In this document: piece by piece, positions 17,238-26,108 of the stretch
Layout: the number at the start of each line of letters is the position of its first letter
Position numbering within the stretch: position 1 is the first letter of the stretch
Assembly (NCBI RefSeq): GCF_005281615.1
Contig: NZ_SZZM01000001.1
Coordinates: forward strand, 1,769,455-1,833,454
DNA: 64,000 nt
From: Rhodoligotrophos defluvii
GTDB taxonomy: Bacteria; Pseudomonadota; Alphaproteobacteria; Rhizobiales; Im1
Direction of reading: 5' to 3'
The notes under the pieces: model-generated
The model's input: only the letters and a program-made list of their open reading frames with translations
What the model was told of the DNA's origin: nothing
Database searches by the model: none
Made by a program: the position numbers and the translations under genes

Positions 17238-19472
17238 TCAGGCGCTCAGCACGTCTTCGATCCGGATCGGCAGTGCGCGCACCCGTCTACCCGTCGCGTG
17301 AAACACGGCATTCGCGATGGCGGGCGCCATGCCGACCAGCGCGATCTCGCCCAAGCCCTTTACGCCGAGAGGATTGACATGCTGGTCTACCTCGTCGACG
17401 CAATACGCCTCTAGGTGCGGAATGTCGAGATTGACCGGCACGAGATAGTCGGCCATATGCGCGTTGACCGGACGGCCGTCGCGCCGATCGAGCGTGGTGC
17501 GCTCCATCAGTGCCATGCCGATGCCACCGACCATCCCGCCGATGCATTGGCTTCTGGCGAGGTGGGGATTGATGACACGGCCGATTCCGTAGGCACCCAG
17601 GGCACGGCGCACCCGGATGGTGCCGACGTCGGGGTCGATGGCCACCTCCACCATCACGGCGCCGAAGGCATGCATGGAGAAGCGCCGCGCCGCCTCGGGA
17701 TCGCGCGAAGCCGAGGCCTCCGCCTCGATCGATCGCCCGGCGCCCGCCACAAGATCTCCGTAAGCCTGCCCCGGGGCCGTATCGCCACGGCGGCGCAGGC
17801 GCCCCTCAGCCCATTCAACGCCATCGAGCGTGGCGCCGAAAACGGGTGAGCGCTGGTCGGCGATCGCCAGCTTGGCCGCTTCCTGCTGTGCCGCGATGCA
17901 GGCCGCGCGGACGGCAGTCCCAACCGAGGCCATGGTCCATGAGCCGCCATGGGACGGTGCTGGAGGATAATCCGAGCGGCCGAGCTGGAACCGCACCTGC
18001 TCGACCGGCAGCCCCAATGTCTCGGCGGCCACCTGGGTCATTGAGGTATAGGTGCCAGGCCCCATATCGCTTGCCGCGACCTCGACCTCGGCCGTGCCGT
18101 CGGGGTTCAGGCGCACCCGTGCGCTCGACTGTGCGTGATAGGCGGGATAGGTCGCCGAAGCGGCACCCATGCCGATGAGAAGCCGCCCATCGCGCATCGA
18201 TCGCGGGCGCGGGTCGCGGTTGGACCAGCCGAAGCGCTCCGCCGCAAGGTCGTAGCACTGCATGAGCGAGCGGCTGGAGAAGGGCTTGCCTTCGGCCTCG
18301 TCGATCGCCGGCTCGTTGCGGCGGCGCAAGTCGATGGGGTCGATGCCGAGGGCGTAAGACAGTTCATCCATGGCGCATTCGAGCGCGAGAATGCCGCTTG
18401 CCTCGCCTGGGCCGCGCATATAGGTCGGGGTGCCGGTATCCAGCGGCTTCAGCCGATAGCGCGTGCGGACATTCGGGCAGGAATACATGTAGCCCGTGGC
18501 GTTGATCAGGGCCTCGATGAACTGTTCGTAGCGGCTCGTCTCGGCGACCCCCTCATGCACGACGCCGGTCAGCTTGCCGTCGCGTGTTGCGCCGAGGGCA
18601 ACCCGTTGCAGGGTGCGCGGTCGATGGCCGGTCGTGAAGAACATCTGCTTTCGGGTGAGCACCAGCTTCACCGGCCGTCCGACCTGCCGCGCCGCCAGGG
18701 CGGCGAGGGTGACATGCGGCCAAGTCCTCAGGCTCGTGCCGAACGCGCCGCCGATGAACGGGCAGATCACCTGCACCTGTTCGGCCGGAATGCCGAATAC
18801 GGCCGCGATCTCGGCCTGTTCATTGACCACGAACTGGCTCTTGCTCCACAAAGTCAGCCGATCGCCGTTCCAGGCGGCAACGGTCGCGTGCGGCTCCATC
18901 GGGTTGTGGTTTTCGCGAGCGATGTCGTAGGTCTCATCCACCTTCACCTGGGCACTCGCAAGCGCCGTATCCGCATCGCCGCGCGCGCTGTCTGCGGGAA
19001 TGCGCGCATCCGGCTCGGCGGCAGCCTCCGGGATAATCGCCTCGGCATTGGCGTCGGCGGGGTCGACGACGGGCTGCTCTCTGTCATAGGTGACCTGCAG
19101 CGCAGTGGCGGCGCGTTCGGCCTCGTCGAGGGTTTCCGCGACCACAACGGCCACGGGCTGGCCATAAAAGCGAACCCGGTCATCCTGCAAAACGTGCAGC
19201 CGTTCCCCAATGGCAGGATCGATGTAGCCCCTATGAGCACCGTAAGCGAGCCGCGGGGCGTTTTTATGAGTAATGACGTCAACCACGCCAGGCATTTTCT
19301 CGACAGGCGCGGCATCGATGCCGGTCACCCGGCCGAGACCAACGGTCGCGCTGACGATCACCGCGTAGAGCTGGCCGTCCTGATTGAAATCGGCCGCATA
19401 GCGGGCGCTGCCGGTAACCTTGGCGCGGCCATCGACACGGGGCAGCGGTTGTCCAACGACAGTGCCGGTCAT
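17238..19472 (-). CDS. xanthine dehydrogenase-family aldehyde oxidoreductase, molybdopterin-binding subunit (PaoC/YagR-like)
   Basis: A 744-residue subunit. It starts MTGTVVGQPLPRVDGRAKVTGSA, the usual N-terminus of the group; GGAFGTSLRTWPHV and MRGPGEASGILALECAMDEL bind the cofactor, and KGLGEIALVGMAPAIANAV near the C-terminus carries the catalytic Glu. The ATG at 19472 overlaps the FAD-subunit stop (ATGA); the frame upstream lies in that gene. It forms, with the two preceding genes, a periplasmic complex oxidising aldehydes to acids. The cofactor form is probably MCD, as in E. coli PaoABC, but no PaoD/XdhC-type chaperone is in the window. Confidence 0.9.
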   Translation of the reverse strand: MTGTVVGQPLPRVDGRAKVTGSARYAADFNQDGQLYAVIVSATVGLGRVTGIDAAPVEKMPGVVDVITHKNAPRLAYGAHRGYIDPAIGERLHVLQDDRVRFYGQPVAVVVAETLDEAERAATALQVTYDREQPVVDPADANAEAIIPEAAAEPDARIPADSARGDADTALASAQVKVDETYDIARENHNPMEPHATVAAWNGDRLTLWSKSQFVVNEQAEIAAVFGIPAEQVQVICPFIGGAFGTSLRTWPHVTLAALAARQVGRPVKLVLTRKQMFFTTGHRPRTLQRVALGATRDGKLTGVVHEGVAETSRYEQFIEALINATGYMYSCPNVRTRYRLKPLDTGTPTYMRGPGEASGILALECAMDELSYALGIDPIDLRRRNEPAIDEAEGKPFSSRSLMQCYDLAAERFGWSNRDPRPRSMRDGRLLIGMGAASATYPAYHAQSSARVRLNPDGTAEVEVAASDMGPGTYTSMTQVAAETLGLPVEQVRFQLGRSDYPPAPSHGGSWTMASVGTAVRAACIAAQQEAAKLAIADQRSPVFGATLDGVEWAEGRLRRRGDTAPGQAYGDLVAGAGRSIEAEASASRDPEAARRFSMHAFGAVMVEVAIDPDVGTIRVRRALGAYGIGRVINPHLARSQCIGGMVGGIGMALMERTTLDRRDGRPVNAHMADYLVPVNLDIPHLEAYCVDEVDQHVNPLGVKGLGEIALVGMAPAIANAVFHATGRRVRALPIRIEDVLSA

Positions 19473-20446
19473 GCCACCTCTCCCGCCATTTCGAGGGCCC
19501 GGACGATTGTCCGTGGCAGCAGCTCGACCTTGTAATGGTTGTGCTGTAAAGGCCGGGCCCCTTGCGTCGCCAGCCGGGCGGTCTCCTCGAAGGTCTGCCG
19601 CGTCGCTTGGCGCCCGATGAGCGCCGCCTCGCAGTCTCGCAGGCGCCAAGGGCGCGTGGCCACCCCGCCGGCCGCAAGCCGCGCCTCCCGGATCACGTCG
19701 CCCTCGATGGACAGCGCCGCTGCAACCGAGACCAGCGCGAATTCGTAGGAGGCACGGTCGCGCACCTTGAGGTATCGGGCGCGGCGACTATAGGCTCCGT
19801 TGGGAATCCGCAATTCAAGGATAAGCTCGCCCGGCCGCAACGTGTGTTCGAGATGCGGGGTGTCGCCCGGCAGCCGGAAAAGCTGCTCGATCGGGAAGCT
19901 GCGCTCGCCTTCCGGTCCGCGAACCCGCATCGTCGCATCCAGCGCAACGAGAGCGACGGCCACGTCGGAGGGGTGTGTGGCGACGCAGTATTCGCTCGTG
20001 CCGAAGATTGCATGGCCGGCATTGAGGCCGTCGAGTGCCGAGCAGCCGGAGCCGGGCGTTCGCTTGTTGCAGGCAGCATCGAGCATCCGGAAATAGGGAC
20101 AGCGCACACGCTGCAACAGGTTGCCGCCCATGGAGGCCATGTTGCGCAATTGCGGCGACGCGCCCTCGATCAGGCTTTCGGCGATGATCGGCTGAAGGCG
20201 CCGGACTTCAGGATGGGCAGCGACATCAGCCATGCGGGCAAGCGCGCCGATGACGAGATCACCACCCTCGACACGGATATCATTCATCGGCAAGGCATTG
20301 ATGTCGATGAGCCGGTCCGGACGCTCGACCTCTTCGCGCATGAGATCGACAAGGGTGGTGCCGCCGGCGATATAGCGCCATCCTGCTGCGCCGGCCGTTA
20401 CCGCCTCCTCGACGCTTCCAGCCTTTTGCAAGGCGAAGGGCAGCAT
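19469..20446 (-). CDS. aldehyde oxidoreductase FAD-binding subunit (PaoB/YagS-like, extra [4Fe-4S] motif)
   Basis: 325 residues. FAD loops IAGGTTLVDLMREEVERP and GGNLLQRVRCPYFRM are seen. The segment RCPYFRMLDAACNKRTPGSGCSALDG holds the cysteines that in PaoB/YagS bind an additional [4Fe-4S] cluster, which sets this group apart from common xanthine dehydrogenases. ATG at 20446 starts 2 nt past the upstream stop. The subunit relays electrons from the [2Fe-2S] centres to an acceptor. Confidence 0.9.
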   Translation of the reverse strand: MLPFALQKAGSVEEAVTAGAAGWRYIAGGTTLVDLMREEVERPDRLIDINALPMNDIRVEGGDLVIGALARMADVAAHPEVRRLQPIIAESLIEGASPQLRNMASMGGNLLQRVRCPYFRMLDAACNKRTPGSGCSALDGLNAGHAIFGTSEYCVATHPSDVAVALVALDATMRVRGPEGERSFPIEQLFRLPGDTPHLEHTLRPGELILELRIPNGAYSRRARYLKVRDRASYEFALVSVAAALSIEGDVIREARLAAGGVATRPWRLRDCEAALIGRQATRQTFEETARLATQGARPLQHNHYKVELLPRTIVRALEMAGEVA

Positions 20447-20448
20447 GA

Positions 20449-21081
20449 TCAGGTCCTCCCGGCCGCGTCCGCAATAGCCGCCACGATGCCCGGATAGGCA
20501 CCGCAGCGGCAGATATTGCCGCTCATCCAGAACTGGATCTCCTCGGGCGACCCGGCGTGCCCCTCCGCGATGCAGCCGAGGCCCGACATGATCTGGCCTG
20601 GAGTGCAGAAGCCGCATTGCAGGCCATCATGCGCGATGAAAGCGGCCTGAAGTGGATGCAGGTCGCCGCCCGCCGCGACGCCCTCTATGGTCTCGATGCT
20701 GGCGCCGTCATGCATTGCCGCCAGGGTGAGGCAGGAGAGCACCCGCTTGCCGTTCACCAGCACGGTACAGGCGCCACAGGCACCCTGATTGCAGCCCTTC
20801 TTGGTGCCGGTCAAGCCAAGTCTCTCGCGGAGCGCGTCAAGCAAAGATTGCCGCGGGTCGAGTTCTAGCTGGTGGACTTGGCCGTTCACGGTCAATTGCG
20901 CGCTCGTCATGGGGAACGTCTCCTCGGCGTTGGTCTCGACGGCTCCTATGGCGCCGCTGGGCAACGCGACAACCGTGGCTGCCCCGCCGGCGAGCTGCAG
21001 AATCTGACGGCGTGAGATAGCATTGGCTGAACAACGGCCTCGTAAAGGCTCCACCGGACCCTCGTGCTCGCTCGCCGTCAT
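20449..21081 (-). CDS. aldehyde oxidoreductase [2Fe-2S] subunit with Tat signal (PaoA/YagT-like)
   Basis: About 210 residues. A twin-arginine signal SRRQILQLAGGAATVV is seen at residues 23-38, so the folded complex is exported to the periplasm. Two cluster sets follow: GCNQGACGACTVLVNG...SC for the plant-ferredoxin type, and LQCGFCTPGQ with GNICRCGAYPG for the second [2Fe-2S]. The ATG at 21081 was chosen over 21108 because it gives a normal Tat leader. It is first in a three-gene operon. Confidence 0.91.
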   Translation of the reverse strand: MTASEHEGPVEPLRGRCSANAISRRQILQLAGGAATVVALPSGAIGAVETNAEETFPMTSAQLTVNGQVHQLELDPRQSLLDALRERLGLTGTKKGCNQGACGACTVLVNGKRVLSCLTLAAMHDGASIETIEGVAAGGDLHPLQAAFIAHDGLQCGFCTPGQIMSGLGCIAEGHAGSPEEIQFWMSGNICRCGAYPGIVAAIADAAGRT

Positions 21082-21262
21082 GGCGCCCGTTCTCCACAGC
21101 GTCAGCACGTGAGGATTGCATCACGCCCCACTAATTGGGCGGGAAAGCCGATCCACCAGCTCATCGTAAATGCAAAACCGCCGAGGCGTCCAAGGCTTCC
21201 TGTCCGTAGGATTAAGAGCAGTTTCCGCATGTATAGCTCGACTCAAGCACCCTGGGGCGTGC

Positions 21263-21286
21263 CGAGCGAAGTGGATGCCGGTTCGC
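21263..21286. repeat. fragment of a dispersed intergenic repeat
   Basis: The 24 bp from CGAGCGAAGTGGATGCCGG to TTCGC match 39648-39671 with one mismatch. The sequence resembles an abundant short palindromic intergenic repeat family of Hyphomicrobiales. Here only the core remains, next to the decayed quinone oxidoreductase gene. Confidence 0.55.
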
Positions 21287-21296
21287 ATAGAGACCG

Positions 21297-22383
21297 TCAG
21301 GGGGCTTTATCGCCGGCATCTGGCGAATAATGCTTGTGTGGAACGACCACGATGTTTCCGACAAAAGACTTGGAGACGAACAGCTTCTGCGCGTCGTGAA
21401 GCTGCGACAGCGGGAAGGTCGCTGCAATCACCGGTTTTATGGCGCCACTCTCGATATGTCCGACGACCCGCCGGAAGGCGGCCCGCGTTCCTTGCGAGGA
21501 GCCATGAAGCTGCAGATGCTTGAGATACATCGTACGAAGATCGAGCTGAACCACCGGGGCCCGCGATTGCACCCGCCGGTGTATCGTCCCTCGAGCCGAA
21601 GCACATTGAGCAGCTTGCTAAACAGCGGACCTCCGACGAGATCGGCCACGACATCCACCGGTCGGCCCTTGGTCATTGACAAGAGGTCGCCATGGAAGTT
21701 GTCGCTGTCGCGGAACACGATGTCCTCCGCGCCAAGCGCCTTCACCGCCTGCTCCTTCCCCCGTCCAACCACGGCATAGGGGATCGCGCCCTGCGCGCGG
21801 CACAGCTGGATGAGCCCGGAGCCTACGCCGCCCGAGCTCCAGTGATCAGCACGGTTTCGCCTCGTCGGACGCCTGCCCGGTCTAGCATTTGCTCGCCCGT
21901 GTGATACGCGCACCAGAACGTCGCCAGTTCTGCATCGCTATAGCCGGCGCTCAATAGATAGGCATTTTCAGAGGGCACGGCCGCATATTCCGCATAACCG
22001 CCGTCACGCCCATGCCCGATATAATCGATGTCTGCCAGGCTGTTGTCGTCGCGGTTGTAGATCGAGGCATCTACGATGACCCGCTGCCCGATACGTTCCG
22101 CGGAAACGCCGGCCCCGACAGCGATGATCTTTGCCGACGATGTCGGCGCCCTAAACGCGGGGAAATGTCAGGGTCGAACGTCCCCGCCGCCAGGTAGACA
22201 CCGCCTCCCTCCGGATCATCTTCGGTGCCATAGGCGCCTTCCCGGACCCAGACATCGGTATTGTTCAAGCCGCAAGCCGTGACCTCCAGGAGAACGTCCC
22301 CCGGCTAGCAGGTCGGGACGGGCATATCGCGATAGACCAGTTTGTCCACCGCCCCCGTGGCCGGTCAGAACAATGGCCTTCAT
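21297..22383 (-). pseudogene. decayed zinc-type alcohol dehydrogenase/quinone oxidoreductase (MDR superfamily)
   Basis: Fragments of one MDR protein lie in order in different frames. MKAIVLTGHGG begins at 22383. A shift of one base leads to DKLVYRDMPVPTC, an in-frame TAG and PGDVLLEVTACGLNNTDVWVREGAYG. After a further shift come IAVGAGVSAERIGQRV and a section ending RRGETVLITGA. Another shift gives SGGVGSGLIQLCRAQGAIPYAVVGRGKEQAVKALGA (given in part), and a last one gives VVQLDLRTMYLKHLQLHGSSQG to the end at 21297. At least four frameshifts and one stop make function very unlikely, unless the assembly is faulty here. Confidence 0.82.
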
Positions 22384-22534
22384 GGTTTTCGGGATCATCC
22401 GTCCTCATCGCTCTGCTTTCGGGCTGTCGGCACCGGGTAAGCCGCGCCACCTTGTGACGAGCAATGTCTCGTGTCAACGCGGGTCCGGTGCTACGCCGCG
22501 CCTGTGCCGGTTTGAATCCCCGCGCTGAAACCGT

Positions 22535-22555
22535 CGCATGCCTTGGCGGCATGCG
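22535..22555. promoter_or_regulatory. inverted repeat CGCATGCC-N5-GGCATGCG upstream of the cupin gene
   Basis: Perfect 8-bp arms around TTGGC. It lies about 80 bp before the cupin/SDR pair and about 150 bp before the pseudogene start on the other strand. It may be an operator or an RNA hairpin in the leader. Confidence 0.3.
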
Positions 22556-22635
22556 GTCCATAGCCACAAGGTATTTGTCTCGGGGCCTGCTTCGGGCTGA
22601 TGATTGCACCGAGAATTGCGAGGCGTGCCGTGACA

Positions 22636-23052
22636 ATGCATCAGGAAGAAGCCGACCGGACCAAGCCCAGCGGGGCCGCGTCTCCCACCATTGCCCGTCC
22701 CGGGGAATATTTCTTCGAAATGGCTGGGCTCGACGAAGTTCAAGGCGGGCCGGACTATTCTTCCGCCGTCGGAACGGCGGTCGTCGGAGAGCGGATGATG
22801 ACCGCGCTGATGCGCATGCCGGCGGGGACCGGCTCGGACCCTCATTCCCATCCCAACGAGCAATGGATCTTCGTCCTGCAGGGAACCCTCGAGATGTTCG
22901 TCGGCGAGACCTCTCGGCTGGCGACCCCGGGAATGGCGATCTACATTCCGGCTGACATCGTCCACCACGCCAGGGTGTCCGGAGATGATGACGTGGTGTT
23001 CTTCACGGTAAAGGACACCTCCCACGGTCTTCATGGGACCAGGCAAGGTTGA
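22636..23052 (+). CDS. cupin domain protein
   Basis: About 138 residues, single-domain cupin. Motif 1 is HSHPNEQWIFVLQG and motif 2 includes IYIPADIVHHARV, supplying His/Glu metal ligands. I annotate from the ATG at 22636; an in-frame ATG at 22600 would add 12 residues. The SDR gene starts 2 nt past its stop, so the two are coupled. Its job is likely a small-molecule isomerase, dioxygenase or sensor, not resolvable from sequence. Confidence 0.8.
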   Translation: MHQEEADRTKPSGAASPTIARPGEYFFEMAGLDEVQGGPDYSSAVGTAVVGERMMTALMRMPAGTGSDPHSHPNEQWIFVLQGTLEMFVGETSRLATPGMAIYIPADIVHHARVSGDDDVVFFTVKDTSHGLHGTRQG

Positions 23053-23054
23053 CG

Positions 23055-23888
23055 ATGGCAAGAACGCCAGAAGATTACGCCCAACGCGGAATTGCCGAGC
23101 TGATCTCGCTCCGCGGCCGGAATGCAGTGATCACCGGCGGCGCCCGCGGCCTGGGCTACGCCATTGCGCGGCGGTTCGCCGAAGCCGGGGCCAATATTCT
23201 TGTCGGCGACAAGAACGCTGAGGGTGCGGCGGAAGCGGCGGGCAATCTCGCCTCGGCGTTCGGCGTTAAAGCATTCTCGTCACAGCTGGACGTTGCCGAT
23301 TCAGCCTCCATGGCGCAATTCGCGGACGAGGCCGACAGCGCGTTCGAAACAGTCGACATATGGGTGAACAATGCCGGGATCTTTCCGGCAGCCGTCCTGG
23401 CAGACACGACCGACGACGAGTGGGATCTCGTGCAGGACGTCAATCTGCGCGGGACGTTTCTGGGGTGCCGAGCCGCCGCGCGGCGGATGAGGGAAACCGG
23501 CCGCGGCGTCATCATCAACATCACGTCGGTCAGCGGCTATCGCGGCAGGCCCTCGATCGCCCATTACGTTGCGGCAAAGCACGGTGTGGTCGGGCTCACC
23601 AAGGCACTGGCCATGGAGCTCGGCCCGCTCGGCGTGCGCGTGCTTGCCGTCGCGCCGGCCATGACAGAGACGCCAGGGTTGCAGGAGCAGCGGGCACGCT
23701 ACCGCGAGAACAGCGAAGCGGCCCAGGGTTTCAAGGAGATGGAGCAGAAGATCTTGGCCAACTTTCCGCTCCGCCGCTTCGGGCATCCGGACGATATTGC
23801 CCGCGTGGTTCTGTTCGCGGCCAGTGATCTCGCGGCCTACGTGACCGCGACCACGATCTTCTGCGACGGCGGCATCAGCGCCTTTTGA
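23055..23888 (+). CDS. short-chain dehydrogenase/reductase (SDR)
   Basis: 277 residues. The cofactor motif is TGGARGLGYAIARRF, the structural NNAG is present, and the catalytic Ser (ITSVSG) and Tyr-x3-Lys (HYVAAKHG) are intact. An acidic residue after the second strand (GDKNAEG) suggests NAD over NADP. AAGG lies 7 nt before the ATG. It is coupled to the cupin upstream and convergent with the flavin monooxygenase gene. Confidence 0.88.
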   Translation: MARTPEDYAQRGIAELISLRGRNAVITGGARGLGYAIARRFAEAGANILVGDKNAEGAAEAAGNLASAFGVKAFSSQLDVADSASMAQFADEADSAFETVDIWVNNAGIFPAAVLADTTDDEWDLVQDVNLRGTFLGCRAAARRMRETGRGVIINITSVSGYRGRPSIAHYVAAKHGVVGLTKALAMELGPLGVRVLAVAPAMTETPGLQEQRARYRENSEAAQGFKEMEQKILANFPLRRFGHPDDIARVVLFAASDLAAYVTATTIFCDGGISAF

Positions 23889-23910
23889 ACCGATCGCCTC
23901 GAGGCGAGTG

Positions 23911-25017
23911 CTATTGCGCGGCCACCGGCGTGCCGATCGCAGCATTGACGGCCGGCAGCACCTTTTCGGCCATCAGGATCATGGACCGGCGTGCAATCTG
24001 GGGATCGGCCCAGTCATGGCCTGCATAGACGATATGGCCGAACTCGCCGATCTCGTCGCGCAACGCCAGGATCTGGTCGGCAACCTTGTCGGCTGTCCCG
24101 TAAGTGATGAGGCGGTCGCACACATAGTCGAGCGTGATCGCATCGTCCGGCATGGACGGGTCTTCCTTGAACAGCCCAAGCCGGTTTCCCGCCCGCATCT
24201 TGGTGAGGATCTGCCGGTAGTAGAACACATATGGCCCGTTGGGATCACGGGCATATCGCTCTGCCGTGGCCTGATCGTCGGCAACCAGAATGGAGCGCGC
24301 CACGCGCCAATTCGAAGGATCTGCCAACCTGCCGGCCTGGGCGCAACCCTCCGCATAGTTCGGCCAGTGGGTCGCAACCCATTTCGGCAGTAGGAAGTTT
24401 GCCGAGATGGGATCCCAGCCACGGGCCGCCATGGCCGTCACCCCTTTGGAGTAGGGCGCAACGATCGTCCCGATGATCGGCGGGTGGGGGCGCTGATAAG
24501 GCTTGATGATCGACCCCTGCCCGATCTCGCGGATCGTGGTCTTGCGCGTGGAGATGTTCCAGAACTGGCCGGTGAGCTCGTAGGGCGCCTCGCTCGCCCA
24601 CAGCGACAGCACCATGTTGATCGCTTCCAGGAACATGGCGTTCCGGTCGTTCTCGAGATTGCCGAAGATCTCGGCGTCGGACATCAGGCCACCGGGGCTG
24701 ATCCCGAACATGAGCCGGCCTTCGAGCATATGATCGAGCATGGCGACCTGCGCCGCGATGGCGGCCGGGTGGCTGTTGGGAAGGTTTACCGTGCCCGTTC
24801 CCAGACGAATGCGTTTCGTCTCATAGGCCAGACTTGCAAGGAAAGCGATACAGGAGGTGATGTTTTCAGCAAGATCGGTCGTGTGCTCTCCACAATAAGC
24901 TTCCGCAAACCCAAGTTCATCGGCGAGAATAAATGCCCCTCTGTCCTCCCTCAGCGTGACCGATTGCGGCTTTTCTAGAGGGTGGACCGGCATCGTGAAG
25001 AAAGATACTTCCATCAT
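23911..25017 (-). CDS. LLM-class flavin-dependent oxidoreductase (bacterial luciferase-like)
   Basis: 368 residues. Family blocks include ADELGFAEAYCGEHTTDLAENI, RIRLGTGTVNLPNSHPAAIAAQVAMLDHM (given in part), EGRLMFGISPGG and AARGWDPISANFL. Such TIM-barrel monooxygenases use FMNH2 made by a separate reductase, and a flavin reductase gene lies 1.1 kb away, divergent across the LysR gene. The likely task is oxygenation of a hydrophobic ketone, terpene or similar carbon source. A second ATG at 25014 is better spaced from AGAGG. Confidence 0.88.
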   Translation of the reverse strand: MMEVSFFTMPVHPLEKPQSVTLREDRGAFILADELGFAEAYCGEHTTDLAENITSCIAFLASLAYETKRIRLGTGTVNLPNSHPAAIAAQVAMLDHMLEGRLMFGISPGGLMSDAEIFGNLENDRNAMFLEAINMVLSLWASEAPYELTGQFWNISTRKTTIREIGQGSIIKPYQRPHPPIIGTIVAPYSKGVTAMAARGWDPISANFLLPKWVATHWPNYAEGCAQAGRLADPSNWRVARSILVADDQATAERYARDPNGPYVFYYRQILTKMRAGNRLGLFKEDPSMPDDAITLDYVCDRLITYGTADKVADQILALRDEIGEFGHIVYAGHDWADPQIARRSMILMAEKVLPAVNAAIGTPVAAQ

Positions 25018-25141
25018 CGCCTCTGAACATCGCTATTCAAAGAGATGTTTAGCAGGTCGCTCTGGGTATCAGAAATTATATTGCCTTATATGCGCTCCAA
25101 CATCTCCTGATATCCCGCCTTGGGTGATGGCCCCACAGCTT

Positions 25142-26053
25142 CTAAAGCGTGTTCTCCGAAATGAGGCGTTCCAGTTCTTCTGCGAGGGCGTCGGCGAACA
25201 GCCGTGCGACGGGCGAGAGGGAGCGCGTCGCCGGCTCGATCAGCACGTACCCGACATCGAGCACCGGATCGACCAGCGGATGCAGCTTCCGCACCCGGCC
25301 GTCCTGATCCGGAGCGCACAGGACGCCGGGCAGGATGGTCACCCACTCCGACTTGGCCACCAGTTCCAGCGTGCCCATCATGGCGTCCATTTCCAGCAGG
25401 GCCGAGACGCGAGCGCCTATGCTTTGGAGATAGTTTTCTATTCTGATGCGCCGCGCATTGGCTTGGCTCGGCACGATCAGCCGCAAAGGACGCTTCTCTT
25501 CCGCAAGCCGGACGGGTGAGAGATGCTCGCGATCGGTTGCCACACTGGTGAGCAGATATTCGCGGTCGGTCCCCAGATAGCGCGAGGCGATGCCCGGCAC
25601 CGTCTGCCCCGCCGGAACCATGGCGAAATCCAGCGTCCTGTCGGCCACGCGTTCGGAAAGCACGCCGCTATAGGCCTCGGTTATGCGCACATTCACATGG
25701 GGATACTGGGTGGTGAAGCGGAGCAGTGCCGGTGCAAGCACCGCTCGCGTGAAGGTCGGCATCAGCCCCACGTGGACCTGGCCGGTCACGGCCCCAGCCA
25801 TCGTGGAGATGTCCTGCTTTATGTCGCTGACCTGGCGGAGAAGCTGGGTTGCGTGCTCGTAGAGGCGATTGCCGATCCTCGTGGGCACGACACCTGACGA
25901 CTGGCGGATGAAGAGTACAGCGCCCATGGCGGCCTCCAGCTCCTTGATCTGCATGGACAGGCCGGACTGTGTCGCGTTCTCGCGGCGCGCCGCCGCAGTG
26001 AAGGAGCCTTCTTCGTAAACCGCGACGAAATAGCGGATCTGGCTCAGCTTCAT
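25142..26053 (-). CDS. LysR-type transcriptional regulator
   Basis: 303 residues. The winged helix-turn-helix is RYFVAVYEEGSFTAAARR and SGLSMQIKELEAAMGAVLF; the substrate domain follows. The ATG at 26053 (MKLSQIRYF) has GGGGAGG 7 nt upstream; the longer frame to 26068 is not needed. It is divergent from the flavin reductase and next to the monooxygenase, so it likely controls both. Confidence 0.9.
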   Translation of the reverse strand: MKLSQIRYFVAVYEEGSFTAAARRENATQSGLSMQIKELEAAMGAVLFIRQSSGVVPTRIGNRLYEHATQLLRQVSDIKQDISTMAGAVTGQVHVGLMPTFTRAVLAPALLRFTTQYPHVNVRITEAYSGVLSERVADRTLDFAMVPAGQTVPGIASRYLGTDREYLLTSVATDREHLSPVRLAEEKRPLRLIVPSQANARRIRIENYLQSIGARVSALLEMDAMMGTLELVAKSEWVTILPGVLCAPDQDGRVRKLHPLVDPVLDVGYVLIEPATRSLSPVARLFADALAEELERLISENTL

Positions 26054-26066
26054 CGGCGACCTCCCC

Positions 26067-26081
26067 ATCAGCTAATCTGAT
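26067..26081. promoter_or_regulatory. LysR box (T-N11-A) in the lysR/flavin reductase gap
   Basis: ATCAG-CTAAT-CTGAT: perfect 5-bp arms with a 5-bp centre and the T-N11-A spacing typical for LysR proteins. It sits 13 bp before the lysR start and 27 bp before the flavin reductase ATG. Confidence 0.5.
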
Positions 26082-26108
26082 AGCCTTTATGAAGCAAGAC
26101 AATTTGCA

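Noticed and set aside
22476-22530. tRNA-like stretch (GGTTTGAATCC with CGCGGG/CCCGCG ends)
   Set aside because: The span is too short for a tRNA, the T stem does not pair, and there is no anticodon arm.
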